Origin: Chara braunii
Lineage: Eukaryota; Streptophyta; Charophyceae; Charales; Characeae
Length of the DNA stretch: 27,781 nt
NCBI GenBank assembly: GCA_003427395.1
Contig: BFEA01000686.1
Span: 38,418-66,198, forward strand
Reading direction: 5' to 3'
This document shows positions 1-9,106 of this stretch, piece after piece (position 1 is the stretch's first letter; the number at the start of each line of letters is the position of its first letter). The position numbers were made by a program, and so were the translations under genes. The notes under the pieces are model-generated. The model saw nothing but the letters and a program-made list of their open reading frames with translations, was not told the origin of the DNA and did no database searches.

Positions 1-72
1 GTCCAGTACTAACGTGTGAAGTTGGAGCCTTGATGCAGGTACCTCGAAGATGGAGCTGGAGCTATGGCGCCA

Positions 73-81
73 CAGGTAAGT
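73..81 (+). promoter_or_regulatory. Perfect 5' splice-site consensus in antisense LTR
   Basis: CAGGTAAGT lies on the plus strand, antisense to element A. An ATG at 64-66 opens the frame ATG-GCG-CCA-CAG, which ends exactly at the GT. One of five such sites in the window. Use as a real donor is inferred only. Confidence 0.35.
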
Positions 82-444
82 CTCCCTGGCCTCCGCCAGC
101 CATCTCTCCCAACTCTACTATCTACCACCTATTAGCGCCCAGCGCTGAAGACTACTGCCAGCGCTAAGGTACTCCCCGCAGCGCTCGTCCTGAGTACTGC
201 GCTGAATCCTGAAGACTACTCGTCCCTACTGTCCAACTACCTACCTGTGAAGTGCATGGGAGCTTCCTATGTACTACCGGGTGCCTCCTGACTGCATGCG
301 AGGCAGTGCAGGAGGCTGCTCTTGCCAATGCCGAAGGGAGGCAGGGGCTGCAGCTGCAGCTCCTTCTCAAACTGTCGTGGGGAACAGGCTAAAGATAGCC
401 TGTTCCGAAAACCCTGTTTTTGTGCCTGAGTCCTAGGGTCGGTC

Positions 445-570
445 GAAACGATGAGGGCCTGAAAATGGCCCTCCGTTTCAGGCTGAAAAGCCTCTGGCGT
501 GAAAGGCCCAGAAATAGGCTGAAAACGGAATAGGGCCTACAGGCCCTCGTTTTCAGTTTCAGGCTGAAAC
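445..570. repeat. Cluster of hairpins in LTR A
   Basis: Three inverted repeats follow one another. Hairpin 1 pairs GAAACG (445-450) with CGTTTC (474-479) and GAGGGCC (453-459) with GGCCCTC (467-473). Hairpin 2 pairs GAAAACG (521-527) with CGTTTTC (548-554) and AGGGCCT (532-538) with AGGCCCT (541-547). Hairpin 3 pairs GTTTC (556-560) with GAAAC (566-570). The first two share the same two-tier layout but differ by matched changes in both arms. They may fold in LTR RNA, for instance near the polyadenylation region; that role is inferred. Confidence 0.75.
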
Positions 571-662
571 AACCGGGGCCTGTAAGCCCTATTTTCTAGG
601 CTTTTAGGCTGAAAGTGCAGGACTGGCCCTGAAGGGCCCGTGTGGCTACGCAGTATGCCACA

Positions 663-675
663 CCCCCCCCTCCTT
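663..675 (-). promoter_or_regulatory. Polypurine tract of element A
   Basis: On the minus strand the sequence reads AAGGAGGGGGGGG, immediately followed by the LTR start TGTGG. In LTR retrotransposons this purine run resists RNase H and primes plus-strand DNA synthesis. Its place between the pol stop (688) and the LTR fits exactly. Confidence 0.85.
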
Positions 676-687
676 GAAAGACCGAGC

Positions 688-1869
688 TTACCTGCGAGGG
701 CGAAGCTGTCTGTCTGAGGGAGGGACCACAGTCCGGGTGGGAGGGGCTGGTCGTGAAGCTTCCTGAGCTAACCTTTGCTTCTCATAATGCGCATAGATCA
801 GCGGTGCAGATGCTTTCAAATCTGCTCCTGAAATCCACCGAGTGTCGTCGTGATCGCAGGCTTTGAATGTCACTTTGTACTGTCGTGGCTTGCTGCCGTA
901 CTTGCAATGGGTGATGACGCGGTCAACTTCCTGATGACCATCCATAGAAGGAGGGTCCTGCGATCGTCGGCCCGGAAAGTCGTCGCTCTTAGTTGGCGTG
1001 TATGTTGCCAGCTCTGAGGCGTGAAAGACTGGATGGACCGTCGGATGCGGGGGAATGTTGATCACAAATGAAGGGCCATCGGGTTCATTACCCGCGGCTG
1101 ATGTTATAGGCCATGGTCCAAACCACTTGGGATGCAGTTTGCGTGAGACATCCTGTTCCAGTGCAAACTCTTCCGCGGAAACCCAAACCAGGTCGCCGGC
1201 GCGGATGGGACGTGGCACGCGATGCCTGTTGGCTTGCTGCTGCATGCGGACTTGAGCCTTTTGCATATTTGCGCGGGCTTGAGCCAGCAGTTCCCTGTAC
1301 TTCCGGACGGAAGCAGGAGAGCAAGCGGCATCGATGTCGGCTGGTCGTGGGAGGAGAAGGTCGGTGAAGATATGGCCTTTCCGTCCACTGTGGTGCAACT
1401 CGAATGGAGTCACACCAATCGCCGGGTGGACCGAAGTGTTGTAGGCGAACTCGATGTCGGGGAGGCGGTCAACCCAATCTTTCTGGTTCAGACGGATGAG
1501 CGTACGAAGCATCATTTGAGCGGTTTGATGTGCCCGCTCCATCTGCCCGTCTGTCTGTGGATGCCAAGCCGAACTTGGCTTCATCTTCGTGCCGGACTCG
1601 TGCATGAGTGCAGTCCAAAATGCCGATATGAAGCAAGTGTCGCGGTCGTTGACTATGTCTTTCGGTACACCATGGCCGCAAATCCAGCCAGTGTGCAGGA
1701 GGCGTGCCAGCTCGGGAGCCGTGGAGTAGTACTTGCAAGGGAGAAAACGCGCGTACTTACTCAATCGGTCCACGACCGTGAGGATGCCGTTGTGTCCGAG
1801 GCGGTCGCCGGGGAATGGTCCGGTGACATCCATCGCAATGGAGAGACCGGGTTCCTGCGGGATCGGCAT
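688..1869 (-). pseudogene. Element A integrase core, GPY/F module and chromodomain
   Basis: This is the 3' part of a Ty3/gypsy pol, the DNA-joining enzyme that inserts element DNA into chromosomes. The catalytic triad is visible as D14 (AMDVTGPF), D75 (NDRD) and E111 (GQMERA), with exactly 35 residues between D75 and E111. A GPW motif and a HPVFHASEL motif near residues 250-290 mark the GPY/F module. The last 70 residues (EVDRVI, QYKVTFK, DTRWISGADL) form a chromodomain-like module, which in chromoviruses guides integration to particular chromatin. The frame is open for 393 codons but has no start of its own: the in-frame upstream sequence continues into the integrase zinc-finger region and is cut by two nonsense codons near 1,975-1,986. 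It is a fragment of a dead polyprotein. Confidence 0.9.
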
Positions 1870-2430
1870 CAGGCGCAGCTCGCTGTAGGGGTTGCGGTTG
1901 CGGGGTTTGCTTCGTCGGCAAACTTCGCAAGAGTCGCAATACCTCGTGACATCAGTGATGAGGTCAGGCCATCAGAATTGCTGTCAAAGCTGTGCAATAG
2001 TGCGGTTGACTCCGAAATGGCCGGCGAGTCGCGAATCATGATACTCGCCAAGGAGGCGAGTTCGAAGACGGCGGTCGCGTGGGACACATAGTAAGTCCTT
2101 GCCCCGCGAGTGCAGGAGCAAGTACCCATCGACGATGCGATAGTGGCTGGCCGGTGGGTGATCCGAAGATAGCTGCGCATATAGCGTGGCGAGATCTGGA
2201 TCGGACTTGTAGCCCCTGATAAAGTGTCGCTGAAACTCCTTGTCGAATGCGAAGGCATGATGTGTCATAGCCCAAAGATCAGGTCTTTGCGAGAGTGCCT
2301 CTGCTGCGCGATTTGAGAGGTCGGGAAGATGTTTCGGTGTGAAGTCAAATTGGTCATCCATCGTCTGATCGTGCTGCTCACCGTATCCTGCGTCTTGTAG
2401 TAGGTCAATGGATTGTTGTCCGTAACCCAT
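1870..2430 (-). pseudogene. Element A RNase H end and integrase HHCC zinc finger
   Basis: This segment is in the same frame as the integrase core downstream. It starts near the RNase H end (DQFDFTPKHL, then NRAAEALSQRPDL, the usual ADALSRR-type tail) and runs into the integrase N-terminal zinc finger. The histidine pair is in HDSRLAGH; the cysteine pair (CDSC/CEVC) follows after two in-frame TGA codons near 1,984 and 1,975. The residues around them (AQL-stop-QQF-stop-WPDL) match what would be Arg-Gln-Arg-Phe-Trp in relatives, so the stops look like CGA-to-TGA and TGG-to-TGA transitions. A frameshift near 2,365 separates this piece from the RNase H core upstream. Confidence 0.85.
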
Positions 2431-2558
2431 GTAAACCTACGACGCCCAAGGAGGAAGTGCCACCATCGCTTGAGAGCCATGACGAATGCGAACAGCTCCT
2501 TCTTCCTTGCATCATCAAGCGAGTTGATGGGAGGCACTTTGTGGCTGAAATACTCCAC
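2265..2558 (-). pseudogene. Element A RNase H core fragment
   Basis: This is the central part of the retroelement RNase H, which removes the RNA strand during reverse transcription. Landmarks are VEYFSHKV, the RKKELFAFVMAL helix with its acidic residue, and TDNNPLTY, which contains the catalytic-type Asp seen as SDHETL in other families. It is in frame with the RT tail upstream but separated from it by a TGA at 2,563-2,565, most simply a TGG-to-TGA change before HPVEYF. The true frame is lost after about 2,365, so the C-terminal 30 residues here are out of frame. Confidence 0.8.
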
Positions 2559-2564
2559 AGGGTG

Positions 2565-2894
2565 TCAGTCGTCGCCGTCGTGCTGTTCCAAGACTGCCCC
2601 AATGCCATAGCCGGAAGCGTCCGTAGTCACTCTCGTTGGCAGGGTTGGGTCATAGATGCTAAGGAGGGGTGCCATGAGCATAGCCGTCTTAAGTGCTTGG
2701 AATGACCGGCGTGCGTCGTCATCGAATACGAATGGCACCTTTGGCGATTGTAATCTCGTCATAAGTGCAGCAATCCTTGAGTATCTGGTGATGAATTGCT
2801 GATAGTAGCCTGCCAATCCCATGAATGAACGAACGTCCGTGGTGTTGGTGGGTGGGCTCGGGCCATACTCGTAGGGCCTCGATCTTGTCCGCAA
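2565..2894 (-). pseudogene. Element A RT connection domain and start of RNase H
   Basis: The segment carries the end of reverse transcriptase and the tether to RNase H. DVRSFMGLAGYYQQFI is the classic RSFLGLxxYYRxF motif, and RVTTDASGYGIGAVLEQ holds the first RNase H catalytic Asp (TDAS). It is shifted relative to the RT body to its right (higher coordinates); the frame change falls near 2,870. It ends at an in-frame TGA, after which RNase H continues. Organisation and length are normal for a gypsy pol apart from these breaks. Confidence 0.85.
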
Positions 2895-4056
2895 GCGGAC
2901 GGATGCCTTGCGGCGTCACATAGTGTCCCAAGTACTCCAGCTCCTGCCGCGCGAATTCGCACTTGTCGCGGTTGGCTTTGTACTTGGCTTGTCGTAGCCG
3001 CTTCAAAAGGGTGCGCAGGTGTTCCACATGCTCCTCCAAACTCCGACTGTACACCAGGATGTCGTCGAGGTAGATAAGTACGTATCGATCCAGCATGTGT
3101 CGGAACTCCGTTGTCATAGCCGCTTGGAAAGTGGTCGGGGCATTCGTAAGGCCAAATGGCATAACCAACCATTCAAAATGCCCATATCGCGTCTTAAACG
3201 CGGTCTTGTAGCGATCCTCCTGCCGAATCTCGAGTTGGTGATATCCTGACTTGAGATCGAGCTTGGAGAAGAACTCGGCGCCGCCCACTCGCTCGAGAAG
3301 ATCGTCGATGCGTGGGAGAGGGCCGACGTTTCTGATCGTCTGCCCGTTGAGCTTACGATAATCGATGCACAACCGCAAATCCTTGTTCTTCTTCCGGACG
3401 AAGAGAACAGGAGCACCGTATGGCGATGAGCTAGGCCGAATCCAGCCTTTCTCCAAAAGGTCGTCGAGTTGTGCCCGAAGCACACTTAACTCTTCCTCGC
3501 TCATTCGGTAGATGCAACCGCNCGGAGGTACGGCCCCGTCNTCGAGGATGATCTCGTGGCGGATGGGTCGATCCGGTACTACTCCGTGCNGGCCTTCGAA
3601 CANGNNGCTGTAGGCNTCGAGAAGCTCGGTGATGCGTGGATCCGAAGGTGAGTCCGTCGATGAAGCGTCATGGGGCGGGAGGGCGTGGAGAAAACACACC
3701 CCCATCTCCTCGATTTCCTCTCTGATGATGGAAGCTCGCATGCTTGCGGCGGATACCATGTGGCAGCTGATCGAAGGATGANGAAGAGGCACCGTGCATG
3801 GAACTAGTACTCCCTTCCGGTCACGAACGTGAACGGTGCGGTTGAAGAAGTTCACCGGGTGATCCTTCCTTCGCAGCCATGACATGCCCAAGATCATGTC
3901 GAATTTGGTGTCCAGAATGTCAAAGGACACCGCCTCACTTGCGTGAGGGGCAAAGTACACTGGGACCTTGTGATTGACTTGTGAGTGTGACCGTCCGCCA
4001 ACGTGACTTGCGTAGGCTGGGACTTCGTTCGGACGCGTGGGCCAAGGCCTGCTCAT
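2719..4056 (-). pseudogene. Element A protease tail and reverse transcriptase
   Basis: The frame begins inside the retropepsin-like protease (VYFAPHASEAVSFDILDTKFDMILGM, where ILGM is the conserved hydrophobic-Gly motif) and runs through the linker into reverse transcriptase. RT landmarks are [39 protein letters not shown] (catalytic Asp), [13 protein letters not shown] and the catalytic YLDD near residue 329. RT copies element RNA to DNA in cytoplasmic particles. Eight isolated Ns (3,522 to 3,782) leave X residues in the linker. The first 30 residues are out of frame with the upstream protease, and the last 30 are out of frame with the RT tail downstream. The catalytic motifs themselves are intact. 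Confidence 0.9.
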
Positions 4057-5299
4057 ACATGAAGCCCTGACTCATGTAGTTGCGAGATGCTCCGCAATCG
4101 ATCAAAGCGCTGCAGGTCACCTCTCCGATCTGAATGCGTACATATAGCAATGGTGCGTCGATGTCGTCGTACCGTTGCGTCTTGAACTCGCGGTCGATTT
4201 TCGCAATATAGGCGTGAAGGTCGACAACCTCTACTCCAGTGTCCATCAACGGAGTTGGTACTGCAGTGTGCAAGTAATCCCGCAATGGTGCCTTGAGCAC
4301 GTTGCAATGTGGTTTCGGCAATCGACCAGACCGGGGAAGGGGCATCCATTGGAAGTCCGCAAATGTCAACGGGTCGAGCTCTTCAAGTATTGACCATGAC
4401 GTTGAATCCCTGGCGGTAGATGGCGGCGAAGCTGCCGAATCGGTTGCCAATGGTGATGAAACCGTGCATGCGGTAGATTGTTGCACGTGGAGCGGTTGGT
4501 CCAGCGGTGGGACCAAGTGGACAGCATAGTCCTCGTAAGCATATCGAGAACTTACGACGTTCTTGCTTACCTTACCCATGTCAGTGAAGTCGATGGAGAC
4601 AGACTCCCCGGGACCATCAGGAATGGGTAGGGTTGTGAGTAGCCCCATGGGCTTTTGTCTGCAAGGTTTGATTCGTTGACAGACTTGACATTCAGCCACA
4701 AATTTCTCAGTAGTCCCTTTCATGCCAGGCCAATCAAACTGTCTCAGCAGGTTAGCGTACGTTCTTGCCATGCCGAAGTGCCCGCTCCGGCCATGAGCCA
4801 AGTCCAGAAAGTGTGTACGGAGAGGCTCATGGTTGGGCACACACAAACGGTTATGGTTCCCGTAACGACGAAAAATCAGTCCTCCATACTCGTGGAAATC
4901 AGGCTGACTACTAGGATCAGCCCGCAGCTGCTCAAGGATGGAGCTAAGCTCCGGATCCTTGGCTGTCTGCTCTACGAGCTCCTCCTTCAGTTTCTTCCGG
5001 AGGTCGTAGGATTTCACCAGGCAAGTCATGTACTCAGGGTAGCAAGACAGTGTGTGAGCGACTCGATTATAACAACCCCTTTTGTGTCTTAATTCAAAAT
5101 CAAAAATATCAATCTCATGGAACCAGCGAAGCAAGGTAGGGGACAAAGTAGTCTGCTGTTTGATCCACTTCAAGGTCTCATGATCTGAGAAGACTTTGAA
5201 GTGGCGTCCCAAAAGGAAATGTTTCCAGTGATCCAACGCCATACGCAAGGCGTAGAGCTCGCGCATGTAGGTGGAAGTAGCTACCTTTACGCTGGGCAT
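3935..5299 (-). pseudogene. Chimeric ORF: element B RNase H and integrase zinc finger fused to element A Gag tail and protease
   Basis: The open frame of 454 codons joins two elements. Residues 1-248 belong to B: RNase H (MRELYALRMALDHW, FSDHETLKW), the integrase HHCC finger (H-x-GRSGH then CQVCQRIK) and the first strand of the integrase core (VSIDFTDMG). At about 4,555 this stops abruptly and continues in the same frame with A-type Gag/protease linker sequence (YEDYAVHLVPPL, DPLTFADFQWMPLP, GRLPKPHC) and a protease active site LIDCGASRNYMSQ near residue 400. The linker is clearly related to that of element C at 17.5-18.0 kb, which shows where A resumes. The integrase core of B and the Gag of A are missing. 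After residue 412 the frame drifts out of register. Confidence 0.9.
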
Positions 5300-5339
5300 T
5301 CGTTTGCTGTAGTACTCGAGTGGTCGCAGGCCATCGCCG

Positions 5340-5921
5340 TCATCTTGTTGCAGCAGTGCACCGATTCGATACTGGCTTGCATCCGTAGTTATCTACGAAG
5401 GTCAGTTTGGGATCTGCAATGCGGAGTACCGGGTAACTACCCAAGGCTTCCTTGAGAGCTTGAAAAGCTTCCGTACACGCGGCATCCCAGGAATAAGACA
5501 CATTTTTACTAGTTAGTCGCGACAACGGACGAGCAATGATAGAAAATCGGGGTACATACTTCCGATAGTACGACGCCAGACCAAGGAAAGAGCGCAATTC
5601 GCGAATGTTCGCAGGTTGAGGCCAATCACGTATGACCTCAATCTTGGTTGACTTAGGCTTTAGGCCTGCAACAGACAACCGGTGCCCAAGATAGATGACG
5701 CTATCCTTCCCAAACTCAGATTTTTCCAAGTTGAGATGGAGCTGCGTCGTCTTGAGGATAGCGAGCACCTCCTCAAGATGCTTGAGGTGTTCCTCCATAG
5801 ACTTGCTGAAGATCAGAATGTCATCTAGGTACACTACCACAAACCGGCCAATCTGTTCGCGGAGGACCTTGTCCATGAGGCTTTGGAAAGTGGCTGGTGC
5901 ATTCGTAAGACCGAAGGGCAT
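5340..5921 (-). pseudogene. Element B reverse transcriptase, palm end to connection
   Basis: Reverse transcriptase continues here from about residue 150 of the domain: [15 protein letters not shown] at the start, catalytic YLDD about residue 30, IFSKSMEEHLKHLEEV, YLGHRLS, then the connection motif RSFLGLASYYRKYVP and WDAACTEAFQALKEAL. It ends RIADPKLTFVDNYG, where relatives have FVVTTDAS; the frame is lost there by a one-base change near 5,390, and RNase H resumes in another frame to the left. The segment from about 5,922 to 6,074 (IDLKSGYHQ region) is in this frame too, but upstream of the first ATG. Confidence 0.9.
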
Positions 5922-6064
5922 TACGGTGAACTCATAAAGCCCGTCGCTTATCTTGAACGCAATCTTGTGCTGGTCCGCAGGATCGACTTCAATCTGGTGG
6001 TAGCCAGACTTGAGATCGATATTGGAGAAGACCTTGCACCCGCCTGCAACATCAAGTAAGTCGT

Positions 6065-6307
6065 CTATGCAAGAGGCAATGGATAAGCGTTTTTTCTCGT
6101 GATGCGGTTTAGACCGCGATAGTCAATACACATGCGGAGTTTGCCTCCTTTATTTGGCACGAACAACACAGGAGCACCAAATTCAGATTCACTTGGTTTG
6201 ATCCACCCTTTGTCAATCATCTCATCGATCTGTCGCCGGAGTTCCTCCAACTCGCCGGGTCCCATACGGTACACGCAGCCCTTTGGAGGAACAACACCCT
6301 CGACCAA
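6065..6307 (-). pseudogene. Element B reverse transcriptase N-terminal part
   Basis: This carries the start of the RT domain: [19 protein letters not shown], then [21 protein letters not shown] and [14 protein letters not shown]. These are standard gypsy RT blocks 1 and 2. At 6,074 the expected PLPRIDDLL is interrupted: the DNA reads CCTC-TT-GCATAGAC, consistent with two extra bases, and the reading frame shifts to that of the downstream RT piece. A TGA at 6,320-6,322 separates it in frame from the linker to its right and probably replaces an Arg codon CGA. Confidence 0.88.
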
Positions 6308-6319
6308 CTCGATGGTGTG

Positions 6320-6841
6320 TCAAACCGGTCGCGTGGGGACTCCACGTGGCTCGGCCAAGACTTCCGGAAACCGATCGAGGAGGGTTTGGATGTCTGATGG
6401 GACAGGTGGGGGTGGGGAATCAGCAAAGGGGTCACCAAGGTCCGGTCGCAAGTCGCGTAGAGAGACGACCGAATCTGAAGTTGGATCATTTGGACTATTA
6501 GAGGATAGAGAGATAGAGGTGCTAGTAGTAGAAGTACCAGAAGCAGGATTATCAATCAAAGTAGTAGTGGTATTAGCCGCAAAAGTCGAAGGCACATGAG
6601 CAGGACGAACAAAGGCAACATACAACTGTTCTTCCTCTTTGTGGTTGCGCCACTTCTTGCAGAACTTCAATGCATTTAGAAAAGTCATTGGGGATTCGTG
6701 CTTCTCATCCAAGAGGATTGGAAGCTCGTTCCCCTGAGCATGTTTGACCATGAAGAGTGATTCCTTCCACTTGGTCCATTCGCATTGGGACTGCAGCCAG
6801 CCCAAGCCAAGGAACGTCGAAGGGGCACTTGTCAAGGACAA
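6320..6841 (-). pseudogene. Element B protease tail and protease-RT linker
   Basis: The first residues (LGLGWLQSQCEW) are the C-terminal end of the retropepsin fold, equivalent to ILGMDWL in other families. The remainder is the low-complexity Ser/Thr/Pro-rich linker to RT, containing LLDRFPEVLAEP and GVPTRPV, the usual sequence just before the RT domain. The segment is frameshifted at about 6,820 from the protease piece upstream and ends at an in-frame TGA before HTIELVEG. Confidence 0.85.
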
Positions 6842-7190
6842 AGAAGTTCAGTGCATGGGTGACAGTCTTACCTTTGTCAAAGGTAGTGCGCACACCTTTG
6901 ACTGCATGTGTAGAAGAGACAACTTCCTTGTTGCCAACTTGGGTCCGACAAGGGTTCTGCAGGGCTACTTGCTTCATCCCCAAGCCCACCTTGCGTATCC
7001 CATGTGGTGACATGAAATTAGCTGTAGCACCACAGGCAACCAACACATGGAGATAGCGGTGGTTGATGAGAAGTTTAAAGAAGATCAACTTCACTGTCCC
7101 TTGGGCACGCTGCTGTTTCATCTCAGCCCAATGCTCCAAGTGGTAGTGGAAGTCAACCATCTCAGACTCCTCCCAAGGCTCAACAGACAA
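6705..7190 (-). pseudogene. Element B retropepsin-like protease with lost catalytic Asp
   Basis: The frame contains the protease that would cut the Gag-Pol polyprotein. The active-site motif, DSGAT or DCGAT in functional relatives, reads VACGATANFMS here, so the catalytic aspartate is replaced by alanine and the enzyme should be inactive. Following conserved stretches (KEVVSSTHAVKGV, CPFD) are recognisable. The frame is correct only to CPFD; about 40 residues after that are out of frame, and the true frame resumes in the overlapping segment to the left. Its upstream region runs in frame beyond 7,190 into the Gag/PR linker. Confidence 0.85.
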
Positions 7191-7198
7191 GACATTAC

Positions 7199-8167
7199 TT
7201 ACCTCAGCCTTGTTTTCAGCAAATGGTTGGGCTTCAGGGGAGGGCTGCTGATTTTCAACAGAACCGGACTCCCCTGCTGTAGAGTTTGCTGAATCCGACT
7301 GTACGCCCGATTCTGGTTTCCCTGCAGCCTATAACAGTCTTGAACTTTATTATTTGGCTTTTGGCAATGCAGGCAAACCCCTTTCTTGAGTCTGCCCCGC
7401 CAGTCATTCTCAGTGACCCGGAGGTCAACCCAAGGTTTGGTAGTTGCATCCTCCGGTTTAGGCGGGATCTTAACTCCTTTGGGAAGTTGGACATAACTTT
7501 TGCCGGCACTCCGATTCGGTCCCTTAGTACTGGTAGTCTTTTTAACAGCAGAAAATTTTTCTTCTTCTTTATTTGCGTCGGACTCATGGGCTGAAGAACA
7601 AGTTGTATCGGAGTCCTGTTCTTGGTCGTCACCAAGAGTGGGGTCACCCGCATCGGCTTCTTCTTCGGCCTCCAGCAGGTCATGCACAGCAAGTCGGTTG
7701 CTGCCCTTGAACCGTCTGCCGCCCATGGGTTTTTTGCTGCCTGCCGTGCTAACGAGGTCCGTAGCCTCCAGACTGACTACGTCCTTGATTAAGGCGAGCC
7801 AATCAGTGTATGCAATGTAGTCCCTGCCCAGGCGACTAGTGAAGTTAGTTGGAACCGCGCCCTTAACCATATCCAAGCAAGATTGAGTGGACAATTCCAA
7901 ACCAGGAGTGGCAAACAACTTGCTTAGATAGTTCTGCAGGCTTTTCATGGAGCCATTCCACTTGCTGTGCTTTACTTTGTCTAGTTGAATTCTCGCTTTA
8001 GCAGCAACATGTGGATCTTGGTATTTCGAGATAAAGAGCTCTTCGAGGGAGGCAACCGGGGTGATCCTTAGCCATTTGGCTAGTGCAGCCTTTGGAAACC
8101 CGACCCATGTTGCTTGGACTTCTAGGAAGCCCCGTACGACTGGCTCGACATTCATTCCCATGATCAC
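7199..8167 (-). pseudogene. Element B Gag, capsid part and degenerate zinc knuckle
   Basis: This is the second half of Gag, the particle-forming structural protein. It continues in the same frame as the next segment to the right after a single TAG stop. The retrotransposon Gag domain covers roughly residues 1-150 (FLEVQATWVGFPKAAL, EELFISKYQDP, LQNYLSKLF, CLDMVKGAVP). Near residue 265 the nucleic-acid-binding knuckle reads CLHCQKPNNKVQDC: spacing matches CX2CX4HX4C, but the zinc-binding His is Asn. After the knuckle the frame changes (near 7,325), so the last 40 residues are not native; the true linker continues in the protease frame. Confidence 0.88.
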
Positions 8168-8170
8168 CGC

Positions 8171-9106
8171 CTAGTTCCCAGGTTGAGTTCCCAGGATCTC
8201 AAAGTAGGCCCTCATGGAGCCGATCCAGGACTCGATGTCATCCTTGTTGTCGTACTTGGACGGCATTTGCACCGCCTTCCGGTCCACGTAGGGACTGGCG
8301 TAGCTGGGACCAGCAACAACTGGTTCCGGTCTTGGGGCTGCAGCAGTTGCAGAAGTTCCAGCCTCATTGCTTGTTACATTAACAGTGGAATCTGCACCTG
8401 CTGCAGGTCCCAAAGGGGTTGCCATCACACTCGAAGAAGAGGTAGAAGAAGATACAGTAAGAGGGGCAGAGGTGGTTTCGATTGCAGCTTCAGATCCAGG
8501 GGGTAGAGGAAGAGGGTTGGCCACCTGGGCTTGTCGCAGGTCAGCCACCTCCTTTGTCAAGTCATGGTACTTGCGGGTCATATCAGTCAGATCATCCTGA
8601 AGAGTCTGCAGCTTTGCAAAGACTTCAGTGGTCTGAGTGGTATGGTCGTCAAGAATCCGGACTTGAACAAAGGTTGTAAGTATGGACTGCAACTGTTCCC
8701 CGCACTGCTGTTCAGTCAGTGAGGGAACAGTCTCTAGGAGAGCTACTTGCCTTCTCAGCAAGGTCTCCTTCCTCTCCTTCTCTGACTCCTGTTCCCGTTT
8801 TATTGCACCATCTAAGAGTGCTTGCAGATGAGGTTTCTCAGCATCACTGGCTGCATCTAACAAGGCCAGCCATTGCGTTGAAGGAAGCTGGGCCATTTTC
8901 AGATTGTCAGTATGGACAGGTGGGTCAGAGAGTCGCCAGTCAGCAAAAGAATCAATCAGACTCTCAAGAGGTTCACTCCCCTTCCCGCTTAGACGAACAC
9001 TCCTTTTCCCAGTCCTTGCCCACTTCAGACAATCACTTCCCCTCTCTCCCTGTTCTCTCTCCCTCCTCTCTCTTTCTTCTTTCAGATTGCAAGTCTCCAC
9101 GGGCAT
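8171..9106 (-). pseudogene. Element B Gag N-terminal half
   Basis: The N-terminal half of Gag has a charged start, a helical region from about residue 70 (MAQLPSTQWLALLD), heptad-rich coiled coil about residues 95-200 (KERKETLLRRQVALLE, LQTLQDDLTDMTRKYHDL) and a Ser/Thr/Ala/Pro-rich linker. It ends inside the conserved Gag domain (DIESWIGSMRAYFEIL). The stop is TAG at 8,171-8,173, after which the same frame continues as AVIMGMNVEP. A CAG-to-TAG change would explain it. The start is uncertain: the Met at residue 71 fits a compact Gag better, while 9,106 is the first ATG. Confidence 0.85.

Larger units (their letters stand above)
1..662 (-). mobile_element. 3' LTR of element A (partial, continues left of window)
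   Basis: Read on the minus strand this LTR begins TGTGGCATACTGCG at 662, directly after a polypurine tract and 25 bases past the pol stop, which is the normal order at the 3' end of a Ty3/gypsy element. The far end is not in the window, so length and target-site duplication are unknown. The stretch has no protein gene. It holds a run of short hairpins at 445-570, the word AGGCTGAAA four times (about 481-614) and a CAGGTAAGT word on the plus strand at 73-81. The LTR call rests on position and the TG terminus; no second copy is present to align. Confidence 0.7.

Noticed and set aside
924-960. Second hammerhead core (CTGATGA at about 931)
   Set aside because: No matching stem II or GAAA follows, and it lies in chromodomain coding sequence.
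1222-2091. Plus-strand open frame of 289 codons
   Set aside because: It is antisense to the element A integrase, whose catalytic motifs are on the minus strand; the plus-strand translation has no recognisable domain.
7300-7345. Programmed frameshift between Gag and Pol of element B
   Set aside because: No clear slippery sequence or downstream structure was recognised, and the element has several other indels, so decay is the simpler explanation.
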